Assembly: GCA_017380955.1 (NCBI GenBank)
Contig: JAFOCZ010000158.1
Location: forward strand, 1-14,520
Direction of reading: 5' to 3'
Source of the DNA: Alistipes sp.
Lineage (GTDB): Bacteria; Bacteroidota; Bacteroidia; Bacteroidales; Rikenellaceae
DNA: 14,520 nucleotides
The position numbers and the translations under genes are program-made. Positions 8,770 through 14,520 of the stretch are shown one piece after another. Position 1 is the stretch's first letter; each line of letters begins with the position of its first letter. The notes under the pieces are model-generated. The model saw only the letters and a list, made by a program, of their open reading frames with translations. It searched no databases and was not told where the DNA came from.

Positions 8770-8787
8770 TATAGATTATTTTCTATA
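8770..8787 (-). promoter_or_regulatory. Small start-proximal stem-loop in the glycogen gene leader
   Basis: A perfect 6-bp stem (TATAGA / TCTATA) with a 6-nt loop ends 16 nt upstream of the ATG at 8753. It is AT-only apart from one G-C pair and therefore weak. It may help shape the initiation region or may be a chance palindrome. Confidence 0.3.
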
Positions 8788-8801
8788 TATGTAGTAATAT
8801 A

Positions 8802-8831
8802 TCCTTTTAGGACGTTTCGTTCCCAAAAGGA
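8802..8831 (-). promoter_or_regulatory. Strong stem-loop in the 5' leader of the glycogen synthase/phosphorylase gene
   Basis: In the minus-strand transcript the arms TCCTTTTGGGA-A-CG and CGTCCTAAAAGGA pair over 13 positions, including one G-U pair, with one bulged A and an AAA loop. It lies inside the predicted leader, between the -7 box at 8849-8856 and the start codon at 8753. No T-run follows on either strand, so it is not a classical terminator. It could act in mRNA stability, as a protein or small-RNA target, or (as DNA) as an operator. I do not recognise it as a known riboswitch. Confidence 0.5.
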
Positions 8832-8848
8832 GATAACATATCACATTG

Positions 8849-8856
8849 CAAAGGTA
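8849..8856 (-). promoter_or_regulatory. -7 box of the glycogen synthase/phosphorylase promoter
   Basis: TACCTTTG on the minus strand matches the Bacteroidota TAnnTTTG box. It would start the transcript near 8845, leaving a leader of about 90 nt. The upstream 20 bp are AT-rich with no obvious TTG. Confidence 0.5.
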
Positions 8857-9066
8857 ATATAATTATTGAATTAAGAATAAGAATTTTAAATTATTTTAAA
8901 AAATAGACGCAGAAAATTACTGAATGGTAGATTTTTATAGCCGAACGGGTGTTTTTGTGGCTAAAAATTATCACCGAGTGGCGTTGATTGATAGAGAGAT
9001 ATGTGCCATAAGTAGTGTGTTGTGGTCTTTTTCGTCGAAATGTTCTGCGCGATGCAAAAGGGGTGC

Positions 9067-9097
9067 TTGGAGAAAAAGATAAGTGTTTGTATCTTTG
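9067..9097 (+). promoter_or_regulatory. Promoter of the MATE gene, probably leaderless
   Basis: A TTG at 9067-9069 and TATCTTTG at 9090-9097 are separated by 20 bp, the spacing expected for a Bacteroidota -33/-7 promoter. Only 4 bp separate the -7 box from the ATG at 9102. Transcription should therefore begin at or within a few bases of the start codon, leaving no room for a ribosome binding site. Confidence 0.65.
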
Positions 9098-9101
9098 CGC
9101 T

Positions 9102-10460
9102 ATGTTACGAAGATTTACGAAATATTATAAGCGAATTTTAGCCCTTGCGTTGCCTGTGGTTTTGGCGCAGGCGGGGCAGTTGACAACGCAGTTTGCCGAT
9201 ACGGCGATGGTGGGAAACTATGGTGGCGAGGACCCTGCGCCGCTGGCTGCGGTGTCGTTGGGAGGCTCGTTGTTCCTGCTCATCTACCTTGCGGCGTTGG
9301 GACTTGCGCTATCTATCACACCTATTGTTGGCGAGCACTATGCTCGTGGCGACAGGCGCGAGGTGGGACGCTTGTTTCAGAATAGCGCCCTCTACTGCAC
9401 CATCATAGGCGTTGTGGCTACGGCGGTGGCGGTGGCACTGCGACCCTTCATAGCGGTGCTCGGGGTGTGGATGAGCGCTCCGGGGCAGAATATTGAGCGT
9501 GTGGCAGATATGGCGTTGCCGTACTACGATATGCTGGTGTGGAGTATCCTGCCGTTGATGCTCTTCCTCGCTGTAAAGCAGTTCTTGGAGGGTATAGGTA
9601 ACACCAAGACTGCGATGTGGATAACACTCGGCGGTAACGCTCTCAACATCTTGCTCAACTATCTCTTTATCTTTGGACACTGGGGTACGGAGGCTATGGG
9701 TGCCGAGGGTGCAGGTCTTGCGACGCTTATCTCGCGTGTGGCGCAGACCATAGCAATCATAGTATACTACTACTCATCGCGCCGTTTGCGCATCTACAGG
9801 GCATTCTTCGAGCGTGATGCCATACGTCGCTCCTACCTCGCTACGCTCTTCAGGGTGGGATATCCCATATCGTTTCAGATGGTGTTGGAGTCGGCAGCCT
9901 TCATCCTCACCTCTATCCTTGCGTTGTCGTTCGGAGAGGTTGCAGCGGGCTCTATGCAGGTGACATTCAGCATCGCCAACACGGCGTGGATGATAACCGT
10001 AGCGATAGGCTCGGCCTCTACCATTGTGGTGTCGCACCTCTACGGCTCGGGACATCGTGCGGAGTTACGCGATACGGTGGCGGCGACATACCACCTCGGC
10101 TTGGCGTGGGGAGTATTTATGGCTATGGTGTTTGTCCTGTTCCGCGAGCCTTTGGCGGCGATATTCACCGAGAACGGCGAGGTTATAGCCCTCTCGGCAC
10201 AACTTATGGTGCTCATAGCCATATATCAGTTCTCCGACGCTATACAGGGTCTCTCGATAAGTATGCTGCGCGGTTTGCAGGATGTTAAGGTTATTATGCC
10301 TATAGTGCTTGTCAGTTACCTCGGGTTGAACATACCGATAGGCTGTTGGTTGGCGTATGGTATGGATATGGGGTGTCACGGTTTGGTTACGGGTCTCATA
10401 GTGGGACTGACGTCGGCGGCCGTGATGACCTTTATAAGGTTGAGACGACACGTTAGATAG
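9102..10460 (+). CDS. MATE family multidrug/cation exporter (NorM-like)
   Basis: A 452-aa inner-membrane antiporter of the MATE family, with about 12 hydrophobic helices, normal for the family. It expels small organic cations or drugs in exchange for sodium or protons. Typical motifs are FADTAMVG near residue 31, the GNALNILLNYLFIFG stretch near 179-193, and LRGLQDVK. The acidic membrane residues that line up with those implicated in NorM cation binding are present: D33 in the first helix, E263 (MVLESAAF) and D379 (FSDAIQG). The substrate cannot be predicted. An open frame extends to an ATG at 9015, but the 29 extra residues are unlike the family and would span the promoter, so the ATG at 9102 is chosen. 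The gene is convergent with the TonB receptor. Confidence 0.92.
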   Translation: MLRRFTKYYKRILALALPVVLAQAGQLTTQFADTAMVGNYGGEDPAPLAAVSLGGSLFLLIYLAALGLALSITPIVGEHYARGDRREVGRLFQNSALYCTIIGVVATAVAVALRPFIAVLGVWMSAPGQNIERVADMALPYYDMLVWSILPLMLFLAVKQFLEGIGNTKTAMWITLGGNALNILLNYLFIFGHWGTEAMGAEGAGLATLISRVAQTIAIIVYYYSSRRLRIYRAFFERDAIRRSYLATLFRVGYPISFQMVLESAAFILTSILALSFGEVAAGSMQVTFSIANTAWMITVAIGSASTIVVSHLYGSGHRAELRDTVAATYHLGLAWGVFMAMVFVLFREPLAAIFTENGEVIALSAQLMVLIAIYQFSDAIQGLSISMLRGLQDVKVIMPIVLVSYLGLNIPIGCWLAYGMDMGCHGLVTGLIVGLTSAAVMTFIRLRRHVR

Positions 10461-10466
10461 AAGAGA

Positions 10467-10492
10467 AAAGGATTGCCGATTGGCAATCCTTT
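10467..10492. terminator. Bidirectional terminator between the MATE and TonB receptor genes
   Basis: A perfect 11-bp stem (AAAGGATTGCC / GGCAATCCTTT) with a GATT tetraloop. It is followed by TTTCTTGTTT on the plus strand and by TTTTCTCTTC on the minus strand. It starts 7 bp after the MATE stop and lies 11 bp from the receptor stop, so it can end both convergent transcripts. Confidence 0.85.
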
Positions 10493-10502
10493 CTTGTTTG
10501 GT

Positions 10503-12851
10503 TTAGATATGTAACTTAACTCCGAAGAAGAATGTTCGTGGGAGCGATGGACCGTAGATGTAGGCTGAGTCACGACCAGCACCGAGGTCTATATCGCGCT
10601 GGTAGGCATCGAGGATGTTCTTGACACCAGCGTTCACCTCTAAGTTGATAAGGTCGGTGAGGTGGAACGTATAACTCAACTTCACACCGCAGTCGAAGAA
10701 GGATGGTGTGCGCACCTCCGCATCGCCCACAACATTGCCATCGGGGAGTGTATGCTCGGCGTGCTGGACAAGCATACGGCCTGTGTAGGTGGCAAAGAGC
10801 GAGGCGTTGAACTGCTTGGTGATGTAGAAGTTGGAACTTAGATATCCGTAGTGGTCTGGAGAGCGGAACATCTCACGCTGTGGTGTCACAACGTCGCTCC
10901 ACTGCTCAGGCTCCTGGTAGCGGCTCTTCTGGAACGTATAGCCCAACTGCACATCGAAGATGGATGGTATGCCGAGTTTCACCTCTGCAGTGACACCGCC
11001 AACACGCGCTCCAGTGGCATTATAACGCATCTTGTAGATGTAGTTGTTGCCATCGTCGCCAACCTCCTTGCGGATGGTCTTCAGCGCAAAGACATCGTTG
11101 AGCATAGTGTAGAAACCCTCGACGAGGATGTTGGCCTGCAGACGTCCAAAGGTGTGGTAGTAGTCCGCAGATGCTGATATAGAGTGTGACTCCTCGGGCT
11201 CGAGGTTAGGGTCTATCTCGATGATTGACACCGAGTGGTTGAGGGCGTCGATATGCAAATCCTCGTTATAGGCCTGTGGGGCACGGTAGCCACTTGAGTA
11301 CGAGAGGCGCAAGCCTAAGTTCTCGATAGGGCTATAGCGGAGGTTGGCACGCGGTGCGAAGACAGGCTTCTCAATCATATTGTGCTTGTCGAGGCGGAAG
11401 CCAACGAGGATGTTCAACTTATCGCTCTTCCACTCGTTCTGCGCATAAAGACCTGCGGTGTAGACCACCTGATGGAGGTCACGCTGTGTGGCGGTGTAGT
11501 AGTCGTCGAGGTCGTTGTGGTTATACTCTGCGCCTACGGTGAGTTCTGCGGGGAGTCCCGCCTTGTAGTTGAGGGTATACTGTGCGCCGCCTACAAAGGT
11601 GAAGTCATCAGTAGTGCCATATGCATTGGGGTTCATATCCGCGCCAAAGTAACTATCGCGGTGGATGCCCTGTGCCGAGGCGTATGCCGAGAGGCGGTGT
11701 ACATAGTTAGGGAAGTAGTCGAAGCGCAAGCCACCACCATCGATGTTGTGCTCCAACTGCTCGCAGAGCGTAGAGAGGTGTGGCGCTACGTCGAACTGGT
11801 CACCACCACGGCGGAACTCGTGGATGTGGTGATACTCTGCCGAGAGGCGTGAGTGTGCCGAGGTCTTGTAGTAGGAGCGGAAGCCGATGGTCTCGGAATT
11901 TAGTTTTGTGATATCCGAGAAGCCATCGTCGTTGCGGTCGTAGCCACCACGATTCTTAACCTGACCGAAGATATAGGTGCCGAGGCGGTAGTCATCCGAC
12001 ACGAAAGCACCACCTAACGAAGTGTTTATATCGGGTGTGCCATCCTCCATAATGTTTGTGGTATTGGCGAGCGAGAAGGTGTTACGCACAGGGTCTTTGG
12101 TGATGATGTTCACAACGCCACCTATGGCGCTTGAGCCGAGGAGTGCCGAGCCACCACCGCGGATGACCTCCACACGCTCAACCATCGCCACGGGCATAAG
12201 GTCGAGACCATAGACACCTGCCAATGATGAGAATACCGCACGGCTATCGAGGAGAATCTGCGAATACTGACCCTCCAGGCCGTTGATGCGCAACTGTGGC
12301 GCTCCGCAGTTACCGCAGGTGTTCTCCACACGCAAGCCCGACTGGAAGTTCATAGCCTCCGACAAGTTTGACGATGCTGTGCCCTCGAAGAGTTTCGCAG
12401 AGGCTACGTTCACCACCGTAGCGGTCTCACGGCGGTTTGTCTCGTTGCGTGTTGCCGACACCACAACCTCGTCAACCATCGTTGTTGCCTCCTTGAGTGT
12501 GAAGTTCAGAGTCTCGGTCTTATGAGGATGTGCGGTGTGCGTAACCTCTATAGTGTCGTAGCCAAGTGCCGAAACGACGATAGTATTCTGGCCTACAGGG
12601 AGATTTACTAAGTGGTAGTGTCCTGTGCCATCTGCCGCGCAGCCGATGGTAGTATCCTTGATGGTGATGGTGGCAAAGGGCAGATGGTCGCCATTCTCAT
12701 CCACGACGTGTCCCGAGATGTTGGCATCGCTATGTTTGTGAACGTGGATGCCACCCTTACGAACGTGGGGCGTTTGAGGGTTGTGGGCGGTGGCGAAGAG
12801 TGGGGTAGTGAGTAGTAATAGTGTGAAAAGCGTAAAAAGTGTGTGTCTCAT
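10503..12851 (-). CDS. TonB-dependent outer-membrane receptor with His-rich N-terminus
   Basis: A 782-aa outer-membrane active transporter powered by TonB. A signal peptide covers residues 1 to about 22 (cleavage near ATA-HN). The mature N-terminus is His-rich (H23, H29, H36, H38, H40). A carboxypeptidase-regulatory-like beta-sandwich follows at about 45-118, then EVVVSATRN (about 128-136) and the plug at about 140-260. The plug includes the NITCGNCG-like segment with C189-x2-C192, RINGLEGQYSQILLDSR, VERVEVIRGGGSALLGSSAIGG and VVNIITKDP. The remainder is a beta-barrel with GYRAPQAYNEDLH and an aromatic C-terminal strand. The protein has no SusD partner here, so it resembles a FepA/BtuB-type receptor more than a glycan SusC. 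The His clusters and His-rich upstream neighbour suggest a metal or metal complex as cargo (inference). A frame extends 6 codons upstream to a TTG; the ATG at 12851 fits the signal peptide and the promoter. Confidence 0.92.
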   Translation of the reverse strand: MRHTLFTLFTLLLLTTPLFATAHNPQTPHVRKGGIHVHKHSDANISGHVVDENGDHLPFATITIKDTTIGCAADGTGHYHLVNLPVGQNTIVVSALGYDTIEVTHTAHPHKTETLNFTLKEATTMVDEVVVSATRNETNRRETATVVNVASAKLFEGTASSNLSEAMNFQSGLRVENTCGNCGAPQLRINGLEGQYSQILLDSRAVFSSLAGVYGLDLMPVAMVERVEVIRGGGSALLGSSAIGGVVNIITKDPVRNTFSLANTTNIMEDGTPDINTSLGGAFVSDDYRLGTYIFGQVKNRGGYDRNDDGFSDITKLNSETIGFRSYYKTSAHSRLSAEYHHIHEFRRGGDQFDVAPHLSTLCEQLEHNIDGGGLRFDYFPNYVHRLSAYASAQGIHRDSYFGADMNPNAYGTTDDFTFVGGAQYTLNYKAGLPAELTVGAEYNHNDLDDYYTATQRDLHQVVYTAGLYAQNEWKSDKLNILVGFRLDKHNMIEKPVFAPRANLRYSPIENLGLRLSYSSGYRAPQAYNEDLHIDALNHSVSIIEIDPNLEPEESHSISASADYYHTFGRLQANILVEGFYTMLNDVFALKTIRKEVGDDGNNYIYKMRYNATGARVGGVTAEVKLGIPSIFDVQLGYTFQKSRYQEPEQWSDVVTPQREMFRSPDHYGYLSSNFYITKQFNASLFATYTGRMLVQHAEHTLPDGNVVGDAEVRTPSFFDCGVKLSYTFHLTDLINLEVNAGVKNILDAYQRDIDLGAGRDSAYIYGPSLPRTFFFGVKLHI

Positions 12852-12882
12852 ATTGCGTTTGTTTAACAACCGTTTGCTGCTG

Positions 12883-12913
12883 CAAAGTTACAGCGCCACG
12901 CACGACGAGTCAA
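12883..12913 (-). promoter_or_regulatory. Promoter of the TonB receptor gene
   Basis: On the minus strand, TTG (12913-12911) is followed after exactly 20 bp by TAACTTTG (12890-12883), a good Bacteroidota -33/-7 pair. The start site would be near 12879, giving a leader of about 28 nt before the ATG at 12851. The receptor can thus be expressed separately from the His-rich gene upstream, although no terminator separates the two. Confidence 0.65.
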
Positions 12914-12981
12914 TCGCCAGTGTGTGGTAATTTGTAGTGTGTAGGGGGGTGTAATATCCCTATAATGTGGGATTTGGGGTG

Positions 12982-13323
12982 TTAAACAAGCGCTGGTGGG
13001 GCGCGTAGGAGACCATAGGTGAGCACTGCGTCGGTGCACTCTCCACCCTGTAGAATGCTATGCTCCTTGGTGATATGCATCTCGCAGCACTCCACAGCAA
13101 TACCCTCCGCGGTGATGCTATCGGGGTTTAGGAGTCGTGAGATAGTCTGCAACGATGAGTCGCTATGTGTGTGCGACGCTGGTGTGCCACTGAAGGGGTG
13201 GGAGTGCACAACCTTAACACCGCCAATGGTGTGGCTATGGATAAATAACGTGCTACCACCCAAATAGAATCCTATTGTGAGCAGTAGTAAAAGGCTAATT
13301 ATCCGATGTTTGTGTTGCATCAT
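12982..13323 (-). CDS. Small His-rich membrane-anchored or exported protein, putative metal binder
   Basis: A 113-aa protein I do not recognise as a named family. A basic N-terminus (MMQHKHR) leads into one hydrophobic segment at about 8-28, either an uncleaved anchor or a signal peptide, so the rest should be periplasmic. After it come three HxH motifs at H29/H31, H40/H42 and H51/H53, with an exact 11-residue period, then C79-C80, H83, H88 and C96. The protein ends LLRAPPALV. From memory, an RAPP/RGPP ending with a single N-terminal helix is also seen in DUF2946-type proteins near copper-linked TonB receptors in Proteobacteria; that link is tentative. The gene lies 130 bp upstream of the TonB receptor on the same strand with no terminator between. 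The frame opens at a TTG (13332), but the ATG at 13323 (or the adjacent ATG at 13320) is the likely start. A periplasmic metal-chelating role is inferred only from the ligands. Confidence 0.8.
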   Translation of the reverse strand: MMQHKHRIISLLLLLTIGFYLGGSTLFIHSHTIGGVKVVHSHPFSGTPASHTHSDSSLQTISRLLNPDSITAEGIAVECCEMHITKEHSILQGGECTDAVLTYGLLRAPPALV

Positions 13324-13329
13324 ACGGCG

Positions 13330-13337
13330 CAAAGATA
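13330..13337 (-). promoter_or_regulatory. -7 box of the His-rich gene, near-leaderless
   Basis: TATCTTTG on the minus strand is separated from the ATG at 13323 by 6 bp (CGCCGT). Transcription should start within a base or two of the start codon. The core TATCTTTGCGC is identical to that of the MATE promoter. No TTG sits at the -33 position, which falls inside the prfC terminator hairpin. Confidence 0.5.
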
Positions 13338-13342
13338 CGAAA

Positions 13343-13377
13343 AAAAAGCGAAATACATCGTCTATATTTCGCTTTTT
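13343..13377 (-). terminator. Rho-independent terminator of prfC
   Basis: A perfect 13-bp inverted repeat (AAAAAGCGAAATA / TATTTCGCTTTTT on the plus strand) with a 9-nt loop. Read on the minus strand, the stem runs into a tract of seven or more Ts. It lies 30 bp past the prfC stop. The T-run ends only a few bases before the -7 box of the next gene. Confidence 0.85.
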
Positions 13378-13407
13378 ATCTATTTGTAACGTTATTGTAA
13401 CGTTGTG

Positions 13408-14520
13408 TTACACCTCCGATGTGAACTTAAAACGTATATCCTTGAAGTTCTCCTGGGCGATGGCAAGAGCATAACTTGTGTCGGCGAGGAACACATCACG
13501 GCCGTGCTTATCCACAGCCATATTCGTATGCTTACGGCGCTTGAAGTCCGCCAACTGCGCCTCGTTGTCCGACTCTATCCAGCACGCCTTGTGTATAGAT
13601 ATAGGCTCCCAGCGACACTTGGCGCCATACTCGTGCTCCAAACGATACTGTATAACCTCGAACTGCAGAGCACCCACAGTGCCGATAATCTTACGGCCGT
13701 TGAGCGATGAGGTGAACAACTGCGCAACACCCTCGTCCATCAACTGGTCGATACCCTTTGCCAACTGCTTGAACTTCATAGGGTCGGCATTCTCGATATA
13801 TCGGAAGTGCTCGGGCGAGAAGGATGGGATACCCGTGAACTTCAACTTCTCACCCTCGGTGAAGGTGTCGCCAATCATAAAGGTTCCCGTGTCGTGCAAA
13901 CCTACGATATCGCCAGGGAATGCCTCGTCGATAACCGACTTCTTCTCCGCCATAAAGGCTGTTGGAGATGAGAACTTGAGCTGCTTGCCACTACGCACGT
14001 GGAGGTAGTTCTTGTTACGCTCAAACTTACCCGAGCATATCTTCATAAAGGCGATACGGTCGCGGTGATTAGGGTCCATATTGGCGTGAATCTTGAAGAT
14101 GAAGCCCGAGAGTTTGTTCTCCGAAGGCTCGACAATACGTGTTGCAGTAGGGGCTGTGCGTGGTGATGGGGCGATGCGAATGAAGCACTCCAACAACTCG
14201 CGAACACCGAAGTTGTTGACCGCAGAGCCGAAGAATACTGGTGCAAGGTCGCCCGCAAGGTAGTCCTCGCGGCGGAAGGTGTCGTAAACACCCTCGACCA
14301 AGTCGACATTCTCGCGAAGCTGCTGGGCAAACTTCTCGCCGATATACTTGTCCACGTCGCTCGATGTCAAGTCAGAGATATCGACAGTCTCGGCATCGGC
14401 TGTCTGACGCTCGTCCGAGGTGAAGAGCGAGAGGTTCTGCTCGTAGATGTTGTATACACCCTTGAACGTGTCGCCCGAAGAGATAGGGAATGCCAAAGGA
14501 CGCACCTTGATCTTGAGCTC
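13408..14520 (-). CDS. prfC: Peptide chain release factor 3 (RF3), C-terminal part
   Basis: RF3 is a translational GTPase that removes RF1 or RF2 from the ribosome after peptide release. The window holds 370 codons and the stop; RF3 is usually about 525-530 aa, so the N-terminal GTPase motifs (P-loop, switches, NKxD) lie beyond the right edge. What is present fits RF3 throughout: VRPLAFPISSGDTFKGVYN just inside the edge, the linker around APVFFGSAVNNFGVRELL, the domain II barrel (SGFIFKIHANMD), and the C-terminal domain with KIIGTVGALQFEV and RLEHEYGAKC. The reading frame is open to the last base; the GTG at 14505 is an internal valine, not a start. A strong terminator follows, so it ends its own transcription unit. 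Confidence 0.96.
   Translation of the reverse strand, partial: ELKIKVRPLAFPISSGDTFKGVYNIYEQNLSLFTSDERQTADAETVDISDLTSSDVDKYIGEKFAQQLRENVDLVEGVYDTFRREDYLAGDLAPVFFGSAVNNFGVRELLECFIRIAPSPRTAPTATRIVEPSENKLSGFIFKIHANMDPNHRDRIAFMKICSGKFERNKNYLHVRSGKQLKFSSPTAFMAEKKSVIDEAFPGDIVGLHDTGTFMIGDTFTEGEKLKFTGIPSFSPEHFRYIENADPMKFKQLAKGIDQLMDEGVAQLFTSSLNGRKIIGTVGALQFEVIQYRLEHEYGAKCRWEPISIHKACWIESDNEAQLADFKRRKHTNMAVDKHGRDVFLADTSYALAIAQENFKDIRFKFTSEV

Larger units (their letters stand above)
8754..9101. other. Divergent intergenic region between the glycogen gene and the MATE gene
   Basis: These 348 bp contain no credible coding sequence. They hold the leader and promoter of the glycogen gene (minus strand), a very AT-rich middle (about 8855-8905), and the MATE promoter at the right end. 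An imperfect inverted repeat of about 9-10 bp lies at 8932-8942 and 8959-8967 (arms TTTTTATAGCC and GGCTAAAAA, 16-nt loop, one bulge). It has no T-run and could be an operator or chance. Confidence 0.6.

Noticed and set aside
9015..9101. Upstream ATG extending the MATE protein by 29 residues
   Set aside because: The extension is Cys/Arg-rich and unlike MATE N-termini, and a good promoter lies inside it, so the start is placed at 9102.
12852..12869. TTG start adding 6 residues to the TonB receptor
   Set aside because: The ATG at 12851 gives a normal signal peptide and a sensible leader; there is no need for a TTG start.
12930..12981. Possible operator (ATCCC-N8-GGGAT) between the His-rich gene and the receptor gene
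   Set aside because: Only 5 bp of symmetry in a short G-rich stretch; it does not match a Zur or Fur box that I know, so I cannot support it.
14503..14505. GTG as a start codon of a short prfC
   Set aside because: The frame is open upstream to the window edge and encodes more RF3 sequence (ELKIK), so this is an internal valine.

Overview
The window looks like chromosomal core DNA from a gut-type Bacteroidota, most likely order Bacteroidales. A Rikenellaceae/Alistipes-like source is possible but only a guess. The evidence is the set of -7 boxes matching TAnnTTTG (TATCTTTG, TAACTTTG, TACCTTTG, TAAATTTG), the absence of Shine-Dalgarno sites, a GT3-type glycogen synthase, a TonB receptor with an N-terminal carboxypeptidase-regulatory-like domain, and a TGS-containing nucleoside kinase. 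I see no tRNA, rRNA, CRISPR array, insertion sequence or phage gene.

Layout from left to right. (1) 1-2306, minus strand: a TGS/SAD-type nucleoside kinase followed by the 5' end of gcvP (glycine dehydrogenase), which runs off the left edge. (2) 2307-2371: a divergent promoter region. (3) 2372-4447, plus strand: a lipoprotein metallophosphatase/5'-nucleotidase and RNase HII (rnhB), 12 bp apart and probably one operon. (4) 4461-4491: a bidirectional terminator. (5) 4509-8753, minus strand: one 1414-codon gene fusing a GT3 glycogen synthase to a GT35 alpha-glucan phosphorylase, behind a leader of about 90 nt that carries two stem-loops. (6) 8754-9101: intergenic DNA with two divergent promoters. 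(7) 9102-10460, plus strand: a MATE exporter whose promoter sits so close to the ATG that the mRNA is probably leaderless. (8) 10467-10492: a second bidirectional terminator. (9) 10503-13323, minus strand: a TonB-dependent receptor and, upstream of it, a 113-aa His-rich membrane-anchored or exported protein. (10) 13343-14520, minus strand: the terminator and the C-terminal 70% of release factor RF3 (prfC), whose 5' end lies beyond the right edge.

Most genes are housekeeping: one-carbon metabolism, nucleotide salvage, RNA/DNA hybrid repair, glycogen turnover and translation termination. The best candidate for something undescribed is the pair at 10503-13323. The small protein has three HxH motifs spaced exactly 11 residues apart, a CC-x2-H cluster and an RAPP motif near its C-terminus. 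The adjacent receptor has its own His-rich mature N-terminus and a CxxC in its plug. Together they suggest an outer-membrane uptake system for a transition metal such as zinc or copper. The metal role is inferred from ligand-rich sequence and gene order, not shown. The synthase-phosphorylase fusion with its structured leader is the second point of interest.
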